Origin: Crocinitomicaceae bacterium
GTDB lineage: Bacteria; Bacteroidota; Bacteroidia; Flavobacteriales_D; Crocinitomicaceae
Length of the DNA stretch: 60,192 bases
Direction of reading: 5' to 3'
Assembly (NCBI GenBank): GCA_029247685.1
Contig: JAQWKT010000074.1
Coordinates: 1-60,192, forward strand
Below, one piece after another: positions 33,342 to 42,772 of the stretch. A model generated the notes under the pieces. The model worked only from the letters and a program-made list of their open reading frames with translations, was not told where the DNA came from and ran no database searches. Position numbers and translations under genes: made by a program. Numbering within the stretch: the stretch's first letter is position 1; every line of letters starts with the position of its first letter.

Positions 33342-34691
33342 CTACATGCCAGGCATTCCTCCTCCCATATTTTTCATTCTCCCCATCATGTTTGCCATAT
33401 TCCTTGGGTTTTTCATTAGCTTCATCATTTTTTTCATGTCATTAAACTGTTTTAACAACTTGTTTAATTCTTGAACGTTTGACCCACTTCCCTTCGCTAT
33501 TCTGTTTTTTCGAGAAATGTTGATTACTTCGGGACTTTCTCTTTCTTTGGGGGTCATGCTTAAAATCATTGCCTCAATGTTTTTAAATGCATCATCTGGA
33601 ATGTCAACGCCTTTAAGCGCTTTTCCCATTCCTGGCATCATTCCCATCAAGTCTTTTACATTCCCCATTTTTTTAATCTGCTGTAATTGACCTAAAAAAT
33701 CATTCAAATCAAATTGATTTTTCATGATTTTCTTTTGAAGCTTTCTAGCTTCTTTTTCATCAAATTGTTCTTGTGCTTTTTCAACTAAAGAAACAACATC
33801 TCCCATTCCAAGAATACGATCTGCCATTCTTTGTGGATAAAAAACATCTAGGGCATCCATTTTCTCTCCTGTACCAATAAACTTAATTGGTTTGTTTACA
33901 ATAGATTTAATAGATAATGCAGCACCACCTCGAGTATCACCATCCAATTTTGTAAGAACCACACCATCAAAGTCAATACGTTCATTAAACGTTTTTGCCG
34001 TATTAACGGCATCTTGACCAGTCATGGAGTCAACCACAAAAAGTGTTTCAGATGGTTTAATTGAATTTTTAATGTTTTCAATTTCATTCATCATCTGCTC
34101 ATCTACTGCTAATCGTCCTGCAGTATCCACAATTACTACATTAAAAGAATTGCTTTTTGCATGTTTAATAGCAGATTGAGCAATCAATACTGGATTTTTT
34201 TCTTCTTTATTAGAAAAAACTTCAACTTGAAGTTGATCTCCTAAAACATGTAATTGATCTATTGCCGCTGGTCTATATACATCGGCTGCAACTAACAAAA
34301 CCTTTTTTCCTTTTTTCTTGGTTAAAAAATTTGCCAACTTTCCACTTAAAGTTGTTTTACCCGAACCTTGTAGACCAGACATTAAAATAACAGCAGGATT
34401 TCCAGAAATATTTATTTGCTCTTCATTCCCTCCCATTAATTCAGTCAATTCCTCATGACAAATTTTTGTCATCAATTGGCCAGGAGAGACGGCATTTAAA
34501 ACATCTCGACCTAATGCTTTCTCTTTTACGGAGTTTGTGAATTTTTTTGCGGTTGCAAAATTAACGTCGGCATTTAAAAGTGCTCTTCGAACTTCTTTGA
34601 GTGTTTCTGCAACATTGATTTCAGTAATTTGACCTTGCCCTTTTAAAACTTTAAAGGCTCTTTCAAATTTTTCGGATAAATTTTCAAACAT
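33342..34691 (-). CDS. ffh: Signal recognition particle protein Ffh
   Basis: The 449-residue GTPase has the N domain (1-90), the G domain with P-loop GLQGSGKTT near 109-117, DTAGRL near 189-194 and TKLDGDTRGG near 247-256, and a Met-rich M domain (from about 300) that binds 4.5S RNA and signal sequences. The C-terminus has the Met/Gly tail KNMGGGMPGM common to Bacteroidetes Ffh. It targets ribosome-nascent chains to the membrane through FtsY. It is transcribed alone from an apparent -7 box at 34711-34718. Confidence 0.96.
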   Translation of the reverse strand: MFENLSEKFERAFKVLKGQGQITEINVAETLKEVRRALLNADVNFATAKKFTNSVKEKALGRDVLNAVSPGQLMTKICHEELTELMGGNEEQINISGNPAVILMSGLQGSGKTTLSGKLANFLTKKKGKKVLLVAADVYRPAAIDQLHVLGDQLQVEVFSNKEEKNPVLIAQSAIKHAKSNSFNVVIVDTAGRLAVDEQMMNEIENIKNSIKPSETLFVVDSMTGQDAVNTAKTFNERIDFDGVVLTKLDGDTRGGAALSIKSIVNKPIKFIGTGEKMDALDVFYPQRMADRILGMGDVVSLVEKAQEQFDEKEARKLQKKIMKNQFDLNDFLGQLQQIKKMGNVKDLMGMMPGMGKALKGVDIPDDAFKNIEAMILSMTPKERESPEVINISRKNRIAKGSGSNVQELNKLLKQFNDMKKMMKLMKNPRNMANMMGRMKNMGGGMPGM

Positions 34692-34710
34692 AAATTAAAA
34701 ATATGGAATG

Positions 34711-34718
34711 CAAATTTA
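34711..34718 (-). promoter_or_regulatory. -7 promoter box TAAATTTG for ffh
   Basis: The minus strand reads TAAATTTG, a full match to TAnnTTTG, 19 bp upstream of the ffh ATG at 34691. A clear -33 TTTG is not seen at the expected distance. Confidence 0.5.
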
Positions 34719-34771
34719 CTGATTTTGCCGCATATCCATTATATAATTATTGTAAATACTTCACAAGGTAT

Positions 34772-36220
34772 TTATTTTTGAGATTTTGTAAATCTTCTTA
34801 TTTTAAAATTAAGCACTGCTAGAAGAATTGTCATGAATGGACTAATAAGATTAAAAAAGCAATACATCCAATAAGTACCAGTAGCTACTCCCAAAACACC
34901 TGCGTGATATGCACCACAAGTATTCCAAGGAAATAAAACAGATGTAACGGTTCCAGAATCTTCTAATGTTCTACTTAAGTTTTCAGGTTTTAAATCAGAT
35001 TCTTTATACGAATCTGCAAACATTCTTCCTGGAACTACAATCGCTAAATATTGGTCAGACGCTGTGGCATTAAAAAACACACAAGTACTAGCAGTTTTAG
35101 CAACAAGTGTTGCCGCTGATTCAACAGATGAAATAAAACTCGAAGTTATTCTTTTAAGCATCCCGGTTACTTCCATTGCTCCTCCAAAACTCATGGAGCA
35201 TAAAACCAACCAAATTGTATTCAACATTCCACTCATGCCCCCTGTAGAAAGAAGATCATCCATTGCTTTGTTTCCTGTTTGAAGGTTAGACTCTGATGCA
35301 ATACTTGAAAAGAATGTAGTATACGACGATAAAAAATAGTTATCCGTAATTCCAGATAGTTGATTTACAATTTGTGGTTGAGTAATAATAGCAGCTACTG
35401 CTCCAGCAATTGTACCAATAAAAAGTGCAGGAAGCGCATCAACTTTAAGGATAATAAGACCTATAACAATTATTGGAACTATAAATAAAAGAGGAGAAAT
35501 ATAAAAAGCCCCATCAATTAGAGCTAGCATATCCTCTACCCCTTTTGCATCTGACTGCGTGTCTAATGAAAAGCCAATAATTGTAAAAATCAAGAGTGTA
35601 ATCATTAAGGTTGGTATAGTCGTATACATCATGTATCTTATATGCGTAAATAAATCCGTACCCGCCATTGCTGGAGCCAAATTTGTCGTATCTGATAATG
35701 GAGACATTTTATCGCCAAAATAAGCGCCTGAAATAATAGCACCTGCAATCATTCCCTCGCTAATTCCCATTACACTTCCGATACCTAATAAAGCAACTCC
35801 AACAGTAGCAACAGTACTCCAAGAACTCCCTGTTGCCAACGCAACAATAGCACTAATTATGCAAGATGCAACTAAAAAATAACTTGGATTTAATATTTGT
35901 AAGCCATAATAAATCATTGTTGGAACCACGCCTGATATCATCCATGTACCACTTAAAGCACCTATAACTAATAAAATTAATATTGCACCTAAGGAAGATT
36001 TAATGCTTTTAATAATGCCTTGCTGAATATCTTTCCACTTAAAACCTAATTTAACACCAATAGCGATAGCGACAACTGCACCAAAAAGTAATGCGATTTG
36101 ATTTGGTCCACCTGTGGCATCATCCTCAAAAACATAAACATTAGCTGCTAAGAAGCCAATTAAAATAACTATAGGCAATAGAGAAAGTATTAAACTTGGT
36201 TTTTTAATTGAGCTATCCAT
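34772..36220 (-). CDS. nhaC: NhaC-family Na+/H+ antiporter
   Basis: The 482-residue protein has about a dozen hydrophobic helices, with the conserved blocks ISGAYFGDKMSPLSDTTNLA near 165-184, GTGSSWSTVATVGVALLGIG near 130-150 and a late TSVLFPWNTCGAYHAGVLGV block. These match the NhaC group of the ion transporter superfamily. It should exchange Na+ for H+ in the inner membrane, which fits a marine or salt-exposed lifestyle. A malate/lactate antiporter subgroup (MleN) is related, so substrate is fairly but not fully certain. It is divergent from the T9SS M14 peptidase gene. Confidence 0.85.
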   Translation of the reverse strand: MDSSIKKPSLILSLLPIVILIGFLAANVYVFEDDATGGPNQIALLFGAVVAIAIGVKLGFKWKDIQQGIIKSIKSSLGAILILLVIGALSGTWMISGVVPTMIYYGLQILNPSYFLVASCIISAIVALATGSSWSTVATVGVALLGIGSVMGISEGMIAGAIISGAYFGDKMSPLSDTTNLAPAMAGTDLFTHIRYMMYTTIPTLMITLLIFTIIGFSLDTQSDAKGVEDMLALIDGAFYISPLLFIVPIIVIGLIILKVDALPALFIGTIAGAVAAIITQPQIVNQLSGITDNYFLSSYTTFFSSIASESNLQTGNKAMDDLLSTGGMSGMLNTIWLVLCSMSFGGAMEVTGMLKRITSSFISSVESAATLVAKTASTCVFFNATASDQYLAIVVPGRMFADSYKESDLKPENLSRTLEDSGTVTSVLFPWNTCGAYHAGVLGVATGTYWMYCFFNLISPFMTILLAVLNFKIRRFTKSQK

Positions 36221-36237
36221 TTATTAATATGTTTTTT

Positions 36238-36268
36238 CAAATTACGTTATTCTTAAGAACTTATCAAA
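36238..36268 (-). promoter_or_regulatory. Candidate nhaC promoter (TTTG, 20 bp, TAATTTG)
   Basis: On the minus strand TTTG (36265-36268) is followed after 20 bp by TAATTTG (36238-36244), a one-base-short version of the TAnnTTTG box, 17 bp upstream of the nhaC ATG. Spacing fits the Bacteroidetes -33/-7 rule. Confidence 0.35.
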
Positions 36269-36321
36269 CTATTGTTTTGTTTTTTTGTTTTAGTAAATTA
36301 GCAACGCTAAAACCAAAAACC

Positions 36322-38673
36322 ATGAAACTGCTTCTACTAATATTACTTTTTACCTCATCTACCTCCTTTTTTTATTCTCAGAACTATTCTAGAGTTAAAA
36401 TATTTGCAAATGCGAATGAACTTAACAAATTATCTAGCTTGGGCGTTACTATTGATCATGGAACTTATAAAAAGGGATCGTTCTTTATTTCTGATTTTTC
36501 TGCAGATGAAATTCAAATCATGAAAAAAAATGGGTTTTCTTTTGAAATTATTATTTCCGATGTGAAAAAACACTATAAAAACATTCTAGAGTCTAAAAAT
36601 CAAACATCTATTCAAAAAAACACCTTGTGTTCTAATAGCTCTGGAGGAGCTACAATTACAACCCCGTCAAATTTTAATCTTGGATCAATGGGTGGATACC
36701 TAACCTATACCGAAATGTTATCCGAACTTGATGACATGGCACAACAATATCCAAATCTAATCACTGTAAAAACCCCTATTCATAATTTTGTGACTCATGA
36801 AAACAGGCCTATTTATCATGTAAAAATTTCAGATAATCCAAATTCAAATGAATCCGAAGCCAATGTTTTGTATACTGCTATACATCATGCACGAGAACCA
36901 ATGAGTCTAATGGAAAATATTTTCTTTATGTGGTACCTTTTAGAAAACTACAATACCAATCTAGAAGTAAAATATCTTGTAGACAATAACCAAATGTTTT
37001 TTGTTCCTTGCATAAACCCAGATGGATATATATATAATGAAATCACCGATCCAAATGGAGGGGGAATGTGGAGAAAAAATAGAAGAGATAATGGAAATAA
37101 TTATGGCGTAGATTTAAATCGAAATTATTCCTACGGATGGGGAACAACCGGTACTACGACAACAAATACTAGCAGTGACACTTATTGTGGTCCTTCGGCA
37201 TTTTCAGAGCCAGAAACTCAAGCAATGAAATGGCTTGTCGAAGAATACAACTTCACTTCCGCACTAAACGCTCACTCCTACATGGGCAGTATTTTATTTC
37301 CTATTGGAACTACAACTGCTGAATTTGCAGATCATCACGATTACTTTCAAGATCTTGGAAATGAAATGACTATCAAAAATGGATATTCAGCCATCAAGAG
37401 TTCTGGGCTATACCCTGCCTCTGGGGATTCGGATGATTATATGTACAAAGTGGATATTGGTGTTGGAATGAAAGACACCATTTTTGCTCAAACACCAGAG
37501 GTTGGTACAGCATTTTGGCAAGGAGCATCGGAGATTGTACCAACTTGTGCAGGAATGGTTTATTCTAATCTAATTTTAAGTCATATGCCTCATAAATTTT
37601 TAACCATAAAGGAAACGGATCCTTCAAGAATATCGGTATTAACTGGGGATTTCAATCACGAGGTACAAAGAATTGGATTAACAAATGGTCAAATCACAGT
37701 ATCCATTGAAGGACTTGTTAATATTCAAAGTGTTGGAAATGCCGTTGATTATAATTTAGTCATTCGAGAAAATTCTTCAGGAAGTATCTCGTATGTCTTA
37801 AATCCGGCTATTCAATTTGGAGATGAAATAAAATATATCCTTAAAACGGATAATGGCTTGTGGACAAGAAGAGATACCATTATAAAAACATTTGGAGAAA
37901 TTACGCTTCAAATTGTTGAAGATGCTACAAATTCTTCTAACTGGAATGGCAATTGGGGAACAACTTCAAGTACATACGTTTCTCCAAATAAGTCGTTTAC
38001 CGATTCTCCAAATGGAGATTACAACAACAATAGCTCTAAAACAACTACCTATTCATCCGATATTGACCTAACAAATGCTAGCTCTGCCATGATCACTTTT
38101 TATGGAAAATGGAATATTGAAGCAGATTATGATTATGCACAACTTCAAATATCAACGGATAATGGAAATACCTGGATTGGACAATGTGGAAAATATACGG
38201 TTAGTGGAACTAGTGCAAATGGAAGTGTTCAACCACAAGATGGGCCTGTTTATGAAGGAATTCAAAATTCATGGGTATTAGAGGAAATAAATTTAAGCGA
38301 TTATTTGGGACAGGTCGTTCAAGCACGTTTTATTCTTGAATCGGATGGTGGGGTGAAAGAAGATGGGTTTTATTTTGATGATTTTAAAGTACTTTATAAC
38401 GATGGTTCTCTTAATTCATATAATTTAAATGTCAATTTAATTCAAGTCTATCCAAACCCAAGCAGTGGAGATTTTTTCATTAATGGATTAATGAAAAATC
38501 AATCTTTTTCTATTTGTAGCATGAATGGAAAAACCATCTACAAAGGGATTTCTAATGGAAATAATACTCCAATAAATATCCCCGAAATAGCAAATGGCAT
38601 ATATTACGTACAAGTAATCAACAAAAACCAATTAAATCAAAAAAAATTCATGATTTATAAGTCTACACAATAG
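36322..38673 (+). CDS. Secreted M14 zinc carboxypeptidase with type A T9SS sorting domain
   Basis: From ATG 36322 the protein has a signal peptide (MKLLLLILLFTSSTSFFYSQ), a propeptide-like region, and an M14 domain with zinc ligands in HHAREPMSL, a substrate-binding segment NPDGY, GVDLNRNYSYGWG, the third ligand in LNAHSYMGSI, and the catalytic Glu in TPEVGTAFW. A beta-sandwich region (MAM-like or jelly-roll) lies around 570-700, and the final ~75 residues form a type A T9SS tail (VYPNPSSGDFFINGL...NGIYYVQV). A longer frame from 36208 adds a segment without a good signal peptide and was rejected. It probably digests proteins outside the cell. Confidence 0.92.
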   Translation: MKLLLLILLFTSSTSFFYSQNYSRVKIFANANELNKLSSLGVTIDHGTYKKGSFFISDFSADEIQIMKKNGFSFEIIISDVKKHYKNILESKNQTSIQKNTLCSNSSGGATITTPSNFNLGSMGGYLTYTEMLSELDDMAQQYPNLITVKTPIHNFVTHENRPIYHVKISDNPNSNESEANVLYTAIHHAREPMSLMENIFFMWYLLENYNTNLEVKYLVDNNQMFFVPCINPDGYIYNEITDPNGGGMWRKNRRDNGNNYGVDLNRNYSYGWGTTGTTTTNTSSDTYCGPSAFSEPETQAMKWLVEEYNFTSALNAHSYMGSILFPIGTTTAEFADHHDYFQDLGNEMTIKNGYSAIKSSGLYPASGDSDDYMYKVDIGVGMKDTIFAQTPEVGTAFWQGASEIVPTCAGMVYSNLILSHMPHKFLTIKETDPSRISVLTGDFNHEVQRIGLTNGQITVSIEGLVNIQSVGNAVDYNLVIRENSSGSISYVLNPAIQFGDEIKYILKTDNGLWTRRDTIIKTFGEITLQIVEDATNSSNWNGNWGTTSSTYVSPNKSFTDSPNGDYNNNSSKTTTYSSDIDLTNASSAMITFYGKWNIEADYDYAQLQISTDNGNTWIGQCGKYTVSGTSANGSVQPQDGPVYEGIQNSWVLEEINLSDYLGQVVQARFILESDGGVKEDGFYFDDFKVLYNDGSLNSYNLNVNLIQVYPNPSSGDFFINGLMKNQSFSICSMNGKTIYKGISNGNNTPINIPEIANGIYYVQVINKNQLNQKKFMIYKSTQ

Positions 38674-38675
38674 CA

Positions 38676-39788
38676 ATGCTTCATCTTAAGTATTGTTATT
38701 TACTTTTTCTTATTTTTGCACTAGAGTCTTGTGTGCCATTAAGATCTTTATTTTTAATCGAGCCAGATAAAAAAGATATTCATCGATTTCCATTTAAAGA
38801 AATTAAAAAAAACAAAGATTGTTTTGAATTCAAAATCTCAAAACAATCCTTTGGAAATAAATTAATGCTTAACGATTGCACAGATGGTAGACCTACATAT
38901 CTTCCTTTAGAAGATTTTTCGCCAAGCCATAACTTAAGAAGTTTTATCGTTATTCACAACGATACGATTAAATATGAATACTATGGCCAAAACACCAATA
39001 AAAACTCCTTACACCCCTCCTATTCCCTTGCTAAATCTTTTATATCGGCATTAATTGGTGTAGCCATTGATGAAGGATATATCAAAAGTGTTAATGACTT
39101 AGCAATGGATTATTTACCTAATCTATCTAAAGAAGAAAACTATAAAGAGCTTACAATTAATCATTTATTAAATCACACCTCTGGTATAAAAAGTGATTTA
39201 AAAATTGATGCACATATCTATTATGGTAGAGATATTTTTAGAGGAATAAAAAAAATTAGATTTATCTCTAAACCAGGAACAAAACAAGAATACTTAAATA
39301 TAAATTCACAAATACTTGGACTTATTATTGAAAAAGCAACAAAAATGCCCCCCTCCATATTTCTACAAGAAAAAATATGGAAACCACTAAAAATGTGTAA
39401 TGATGCTATTTGGTCTACCGATAATAAAAACAAAATAGAAAAAACATTTTGTTGTATTGGGGCAACAACAAGGGATTATGCAAAATTCGGTAGACTATAC
39501 ATAAACAATGGTCAAATAGATGAAAATCAAATAATTAGCACTTCATGGATAAATAAAACATTAAAGTATAACACAGAAGAAGGAAGCAATAAATATTACA
39601 ACAACTCGTGGTATTTAGGACTTGAAAAATATGGGGACTATATGGCTAAGGGATTATACAAACAGTACATTTATTTAAACAAAAAAAAGAACCTAATTAT
39701 TATAGCACTTAACAATAGAGAAAATAAATTAAAAGCCGAGAAAGTAAAATGGATTTATTTATTTAGACAAATTTCAGATCAACTCTAA
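38676..39788 (+). CDS. Beta-lactamase-fold serine hydrolase lipoprotein
   Basis: The 370-residue protein has a lipoprotein signal peptide with lipobox LESC (Cys19). The class C beta-lactamase/esterase fold is shown by the S-x-x-K motif SLAK near 114-117, the tyrosine motif YLN near 207-209, and the segment LLNHTSGI. A KTG-like final triad is weak (AKGLYKQYIYLN). Such proteins act as esterases, D-amino-acid peptidases or penicillin-binding-like enzymes; this one cannot be assigned further. It lies 2 bp after the M14 gene, so the two are probably co-expressed, and is convergent with the zinc-finger gene. Confidence 0.85.
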   Translation: MLHLKYCYLLFLIFALESCVPLRSLFLIEPDKKDIHRFPFKEIKKNKDCFEFKISKQSFGNKLMLNDCTDGRPTYLPLEDFSPSHNLRSFIVIHNDTIKYEYYGQNTNKNSLHPSYSLAKSFISALIGVAIDEGYIKSVNDLAMDYLPNLSKEENYKELTINHLLNHTSGIKSDLKIDAHIYYGRDIFRGIKKIRFISKPGTKQEYLNINSQILGLIIEKATKMPPSIFLQEKIWKPLKMCNDAIWSTDNKNKIEKTFCCIGATTRDYAKFGRLYINNGQIDENQIISTSWINKTLKYNTEEGSNKYYNNSWYLGLEKYGDYMAKGLYKQYIYLNKKKNLIIIALNNRENKLKAEKVKWIYLFRQISDQL

Positions 39789-39791
39789 AAA

Positions 39792-40154
39792 TTATTTAAC
39801 ATAGTCCTTTTTCCAAACTAAAACAACCTGGTCATTTCCGATTTTGGTATATCCATGCTCGTAACAAAAGAAATACTTTTTCCCTGCTTTGGTTTCAAAA
39901 ATGTTGGTGTAATAATGAAAATTAAATCCTTCTTCGGCAAGAACTAAAATATTAATTGTAATCTTTCCATCAGGATTAAGCTTATCTAGAATCCTTCTAT
40001 TTTTACGAAGAATGGTGTTTATCCTGCGAACAAATGTATTGGATTCTTCATTTTTTCGATTATTAAAAGTATTTCTACAATAATCACTACAGAACTTTTG
40101 GTCTCTTCTACCAGATAATTTATGTTCGCATTCTTTACAAAACCTAGATTCCAT
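39792..40154 (-). CDS. Small N-terminal zinc-ribbon protein
   Basis: The 120-residue protein begins with a zinc-binding C-x2-C...C-x3-C motif (Cys6, Cys9, Cys22, Cys26), as in DUF2116-like or treble-clef ribbons, followed by a basic helical middle and a C-terminal beta-rich segment ending VVLVWKKDYVK. Similar small proteins are common in Bacteroidetes with no known role; nucleic-acid binding is plausible. It is convergent with the serine hydrolase gene (3 bp gap) and 48 bp from the M14 gene that lies upstream on the same strand. Confidence 0.75.
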   Translation of the reverse strand: MESRFCKECEHKLSGRRDQKFCSDYCRNTFNNRKNEESNTFVRRINTILRKNRRILDKLNPDGKITINILVLAEEGFNFHYYTNIFETKAGKKYFFCYEHGYTKIGNDQVVLVWKKDYVK

Positions 40155-40202
40155 TAAAACAAATTAATTCAACAACAAGATAGCAATTAATAAAACAATG
40201 CA

Positions 40203-41273
40203 TCAAAGTTTCATTTTTAATTCCAAACAATATGCATTGCTTAAAGTCATTATTTTTTCTTTTCTATCAAAAACTTCTTTTATATACACCATTGGAATTT
40301 GACTTGCATTTTTCCAAACCAAATCGTTAAATAAAGAATCTGCATATTGTACTCTACTATCATTTGATTTGGATAATTCCACACAACTTCCCAATAAGCC
40401 CATTTTAGCTCGAACGTAGTTTTCTAGTCCACAACCATAAGTCACTGGATTTTTAGATACAGAAACCAAATCAAAACCACTAACCTGAAGGACTTTCTGA
40501 TTTATTTCAGTATCGATTCCTTCAAAAATAGCATGCGTTCCAGCATCTGCCCAATAAACTAAATCTCCCTTAGTGTGGTAAGAAATCGTCATTAATGGTT
40601 TTAATTTATTCACAAACTCTTGAAGATATTTTGTTTCTATTGGTTCTGCTGGATAATAGCCTTTAAAATCTTCTGATGCTGGCTCTATTTCTCCTTGATC
40701 CCCATGTTTTAAATGATGATTTCCATCATCAAAAGAATCGTTTAAATCTATCCCTTTTCCATTTGCCTTCCATTCTTCAAAACCTTCCTTTCTTATCATT
40801 TTACAAACATCATACCTCCATTTTTCTATGCCTTCCCAATCCTGATGAGCAATTTTTAGGCCATCAGGATTTGCAACAGGCATTATATAAATATCTAATG
40901 AGTCCAAATATTTTTTTGCAGATGGATATACATTTGAATTGCCTTCAATAGATAAAAGATAATGATTAAGGAATTTCATTACTAATTTAGAACTGTAATC
41001 TTCTCTTGCGTGGACGTTTCCAACCATGAAAATAGAATAAGGTTTCTTTTCTTTTGTTCCAATCCTCACTGCTTTTAAAGGAAAGCCAAATTCAGAATCC
41101 CCTATAGCGAAAGGAAAAACATAATCAGAATACTTTGCTGCAAGATAATCGAGGTCTTCCATAATCATGGAATAACGATATTTTTCATCATCCTCTATTA
41201 CGTATAGAGAATCTTGAGAAGATAAGTAAACACTAGTTAAAAGATAAATCAATAGAAAAAGACTCTTCTTCAT
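40203..41273 (-). CDS. Exported M14-family metallopeptidase
   Basis: The 356-residue protein has a signal peptide (about 1-19, ending VYLSSQ). The zinc-ligand motif is NVHAREDYS (His and Glu), followed by PVANPDGLKI, a GIDLNDSF segment replacing the common DLNRN, the late zinc His in SYHTKGD, and the catalytic Glu in SCVELS. All key residues are present. It has no T9SS tail, unlike the M14 protein at 36322-38673, so it probably stays in the periplasm or envelope. A gamma-D-glutamyl or muropeptide-directed carboxypeptidase is plausible but unproven. Confidence 0.85.
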   Translation of the reverse strand: MKKSLFLLIYLLTSVYLSSQDSLYVIEDDEKYRYSMIMEDLDYLAAKYSDYVFPFAIGDSEFGFPLKAVRIGTKEKKPYSIFMVGNVHAREDYSSKLVMKFLNHYLLSIEGNSNVYPSAKKYLDSLDIYIMPVANPDGLKIAHQDWEGIEKWRYDVCKMIRKEGFEEWKANGKGIDLNDSFDDGNHHLKHGDQGEIEPASEDFKGYYPAEPIETKYLQEFVNKLKPLMTISYHTKGDLVYWADAGTHAIFEGIDTEINQKVLQVSGFDLVSVSKNPVTYGCGLENYVRAKMGLLGSCVELSKSNDSRVQYADSLFNDLVWKNASQIPMVYIKEVFDRKEKIMTLSNAYCLELKMKL

Positions 41274-41304
41274 AAGTTAAGATGTTGTTTAAATTAAAAT
41301 TAAA

Positions 41305-42243
41305 TCAAAAATTTAAAAAAAATGCTCCTATTAAAGTAAGAATTGAACAAACAAAAGTGGAAAGGGCAACAACTTTTAATTCAGAATCTGTTTTTTTTAA
41401 ATCTTTGTTGTTATAAACCCTATATAAATGGACAAATAACACCAAAAATGGTAAAACACTTAAAATTAAAAAGCAACTATAAATAGTTGTACATAAATTA
41501 AATGAAAATGAAGTTATTATAAAAAACAGATGAGCGATAAAGGCTAAAACAATTAACGAAATTTGGTATTTTTTAGCAAGTTCTCTACCTATTCTAACCA
41601 CCAAAGTCTTTTTTCCAACTTGTTTATCATTATTATAATCTCTTAGATTATTCAAATTAAGAACAGCAACCGATAAAAAACCAATAGTAATAGAAGGGAA
41701 AATACAACCGATAAACAAATATTTAGAAAATAAAGCAAATGATCCAAAAACGGAAACCAATCCAAAAAAAACAAATACCATCAAATCACCTAATCCATAA
41801 TATCCGTATGCATTTTTACCTATCGTGTAACCAATAGCAGCAAAAATGCTTAAAAAGGCAAATAGAAAAAAAGTTAAAATTAAACTCCAATTCATCCCTT
41901 TACTTGCGACAAATATTAACAACACAGAACTTAATACAGAGATTAAAACCATTACAATCAAAGCAACTTTCATTTGCTTTTTGCTTATTAAACCAGATTG
42001 AACTGTTCTTGTCGGACCAATTCTTTGATCATTATCAGCCCCTTTTAAAGTATCGCCAAGATCATTAGCAAAATTTGATAATATCTGAAAAGAAACTGTA
42101 GTAGATATTGCAAAGAAAAAAATCCAAAAATCCCAAAAACCATATAGTATCGCCATAGCTACCCCCATGAAAATACCTGATAAAGAAAGAGGCAAGGTTC
42201 TAAGACGCATGGCATTAAGCCATATTTGAAGTTTTTTCAACAC
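41305..42243 (-). CDS. menA: 1,4-dihydroxy-2-naphthoate polyprenyltransferase
   Basis: The 312-residue membrane protein belongs to the UbiA superfamily. The first Asp-rich motif is NDLGDTLKGADND (near 61-73), followed by RIGPTRTVQSGLIS, and the second motif is NLRDYNNDKQVGKKTLVVRI. These match MenA, which prenylates DHNA in menaquinone synthesis. Eight or nine hydrophobic helices are visible. No other men gene is in the window. A rho-independent terminator sits just upstream of its start, belonging to the gene behind it. Confidence 0.92.
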   Translation of the reverse strand: MLKKLQIWLNAMRLRTLPLSLSGIFMGVAMAILYGFWDFWIFFFAISTTVSFQILSNFANDLGDTLKGADNDQRIGPTRTVQSGLISKKQMKVALIVMVLISVLSSVLLIFVASKGMNWSLILTFFLFAFLSIFAAIGYTIGKNAYGYYGLGDLMVFVFFGLVSVFGSFALFSKYLFIGCIFPSITIGFLSVAVLNLNNLRDYNNDKQVGKKTLVVRIGRELAKKYQISLIVLAFIAHLFFIITSFSFNLCTTIYSCFLILSVLPFLVLFVHLYRVYNNKDLKKTDSELKVVALSTFVCSILTLIGAFFLNF

Positions 42244-42286
42244 TTTTTTTTATCTCACAAATGTATGTTTTCTTAATAAATAAAAT

Positions 42287-42320
42287 AAAAAAAGGGTCGT
42301 GAAACACGACCCTTTTTTTT
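42287..42320 (-). terminator. Rho-independent terminator after the Spy-like gene
   Basis: AAAGGGTCGTG and CACGACCCTTT form a perfect 11-bp stem with a 3-nt loop, flanked by A and T runs on both sides, so it can work in either direction. It ends the minus-strand unit that includes the Spy-like gene and separates it from menA. Confidence 0.85.
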
Positions 42321-42332
42321 GGAATTATAAGT

Positions 42333-42713
42333 TTACTCTGCTTTTTCTTCCTTATTTTTTTTGATGGACTTATGAGCCCTTCTTTCTTTTTTAAGTTTTT
42401 TCATTTTTTCAAATTGGGAAACTGTCAATACATCTTTAAATTTAGCAACCCTAACTTTTCGGGTTTCTTTTAAAGCTGTTTTTTTAGCTTCTAAATCCAT
42501 GGATTCATCGGATTTTATTTGATTAGTTTTTAATGCAATATCCAAATTTATTGTGGCTATTTTTTGAGTTTGATTATCGGATAAAAGCAATTCTGATTTC
42601 ATTTTTTCAGTGAGCATTTCTGCTCGTTCTTCTGGAGTTTTGTTTTTTTGAGCAATGGAAAAAGTCGTTGTAAGAACAAATAGAGCCAAAGCTATAATTT
42701 TTGAGTTTTTCAT
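42333..42713 (-). CDS. Small exported Spy/CpxP-like helical protein
   Basis: The 126-residue protein has a signal peptide (about 1-21, ending TFSIAQ) and a mature part of long charged helices with TPEERAEMLTEKMKSELLL and LTVSQFEKMKKLKKERR. The second is an LTxxQ-like motif, so it resembles DUF4890/Spy-type periplasmic helical chaperones in Bacteroidetes. The tail is Lys/Glu-rich. A role in envelope stress is inferred from the family only. It is 59 bp downstream of prfB and followed by a strong terminator. Confidence 0.72.
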   Translation of the reverse strand: MKNSKIIALALFVLTTTFSIAQKNKTPEERAEMLTEKMKSELLLSDNQTQKIATINLDIALKTNQIKSDESMDLEAKKTALKETRKVRVAKFKDVLTVSQFEKMKKLKKERRAHKSIKKNKEEKAE

Positions 42714-42772
42714 GTGTTTTTTAAATTAAAAGTTAATAGCTAAGAAGATTACAACAAGTATGCCAAAAAAAA

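Noticed and set aside
34751-34775. Terminator after nhaC
   Set aside because: Only a weak 6-bp AT-rich stem without a T run on the nhaC strand.
36208-36321. Upstream extension of the T9SS M14 peptidase to 36208
   Set aside because: The signal peptide starts exactly at ATG 36322; the extension overlaps the nhaC start region and adds an unsuitable N-terminus.
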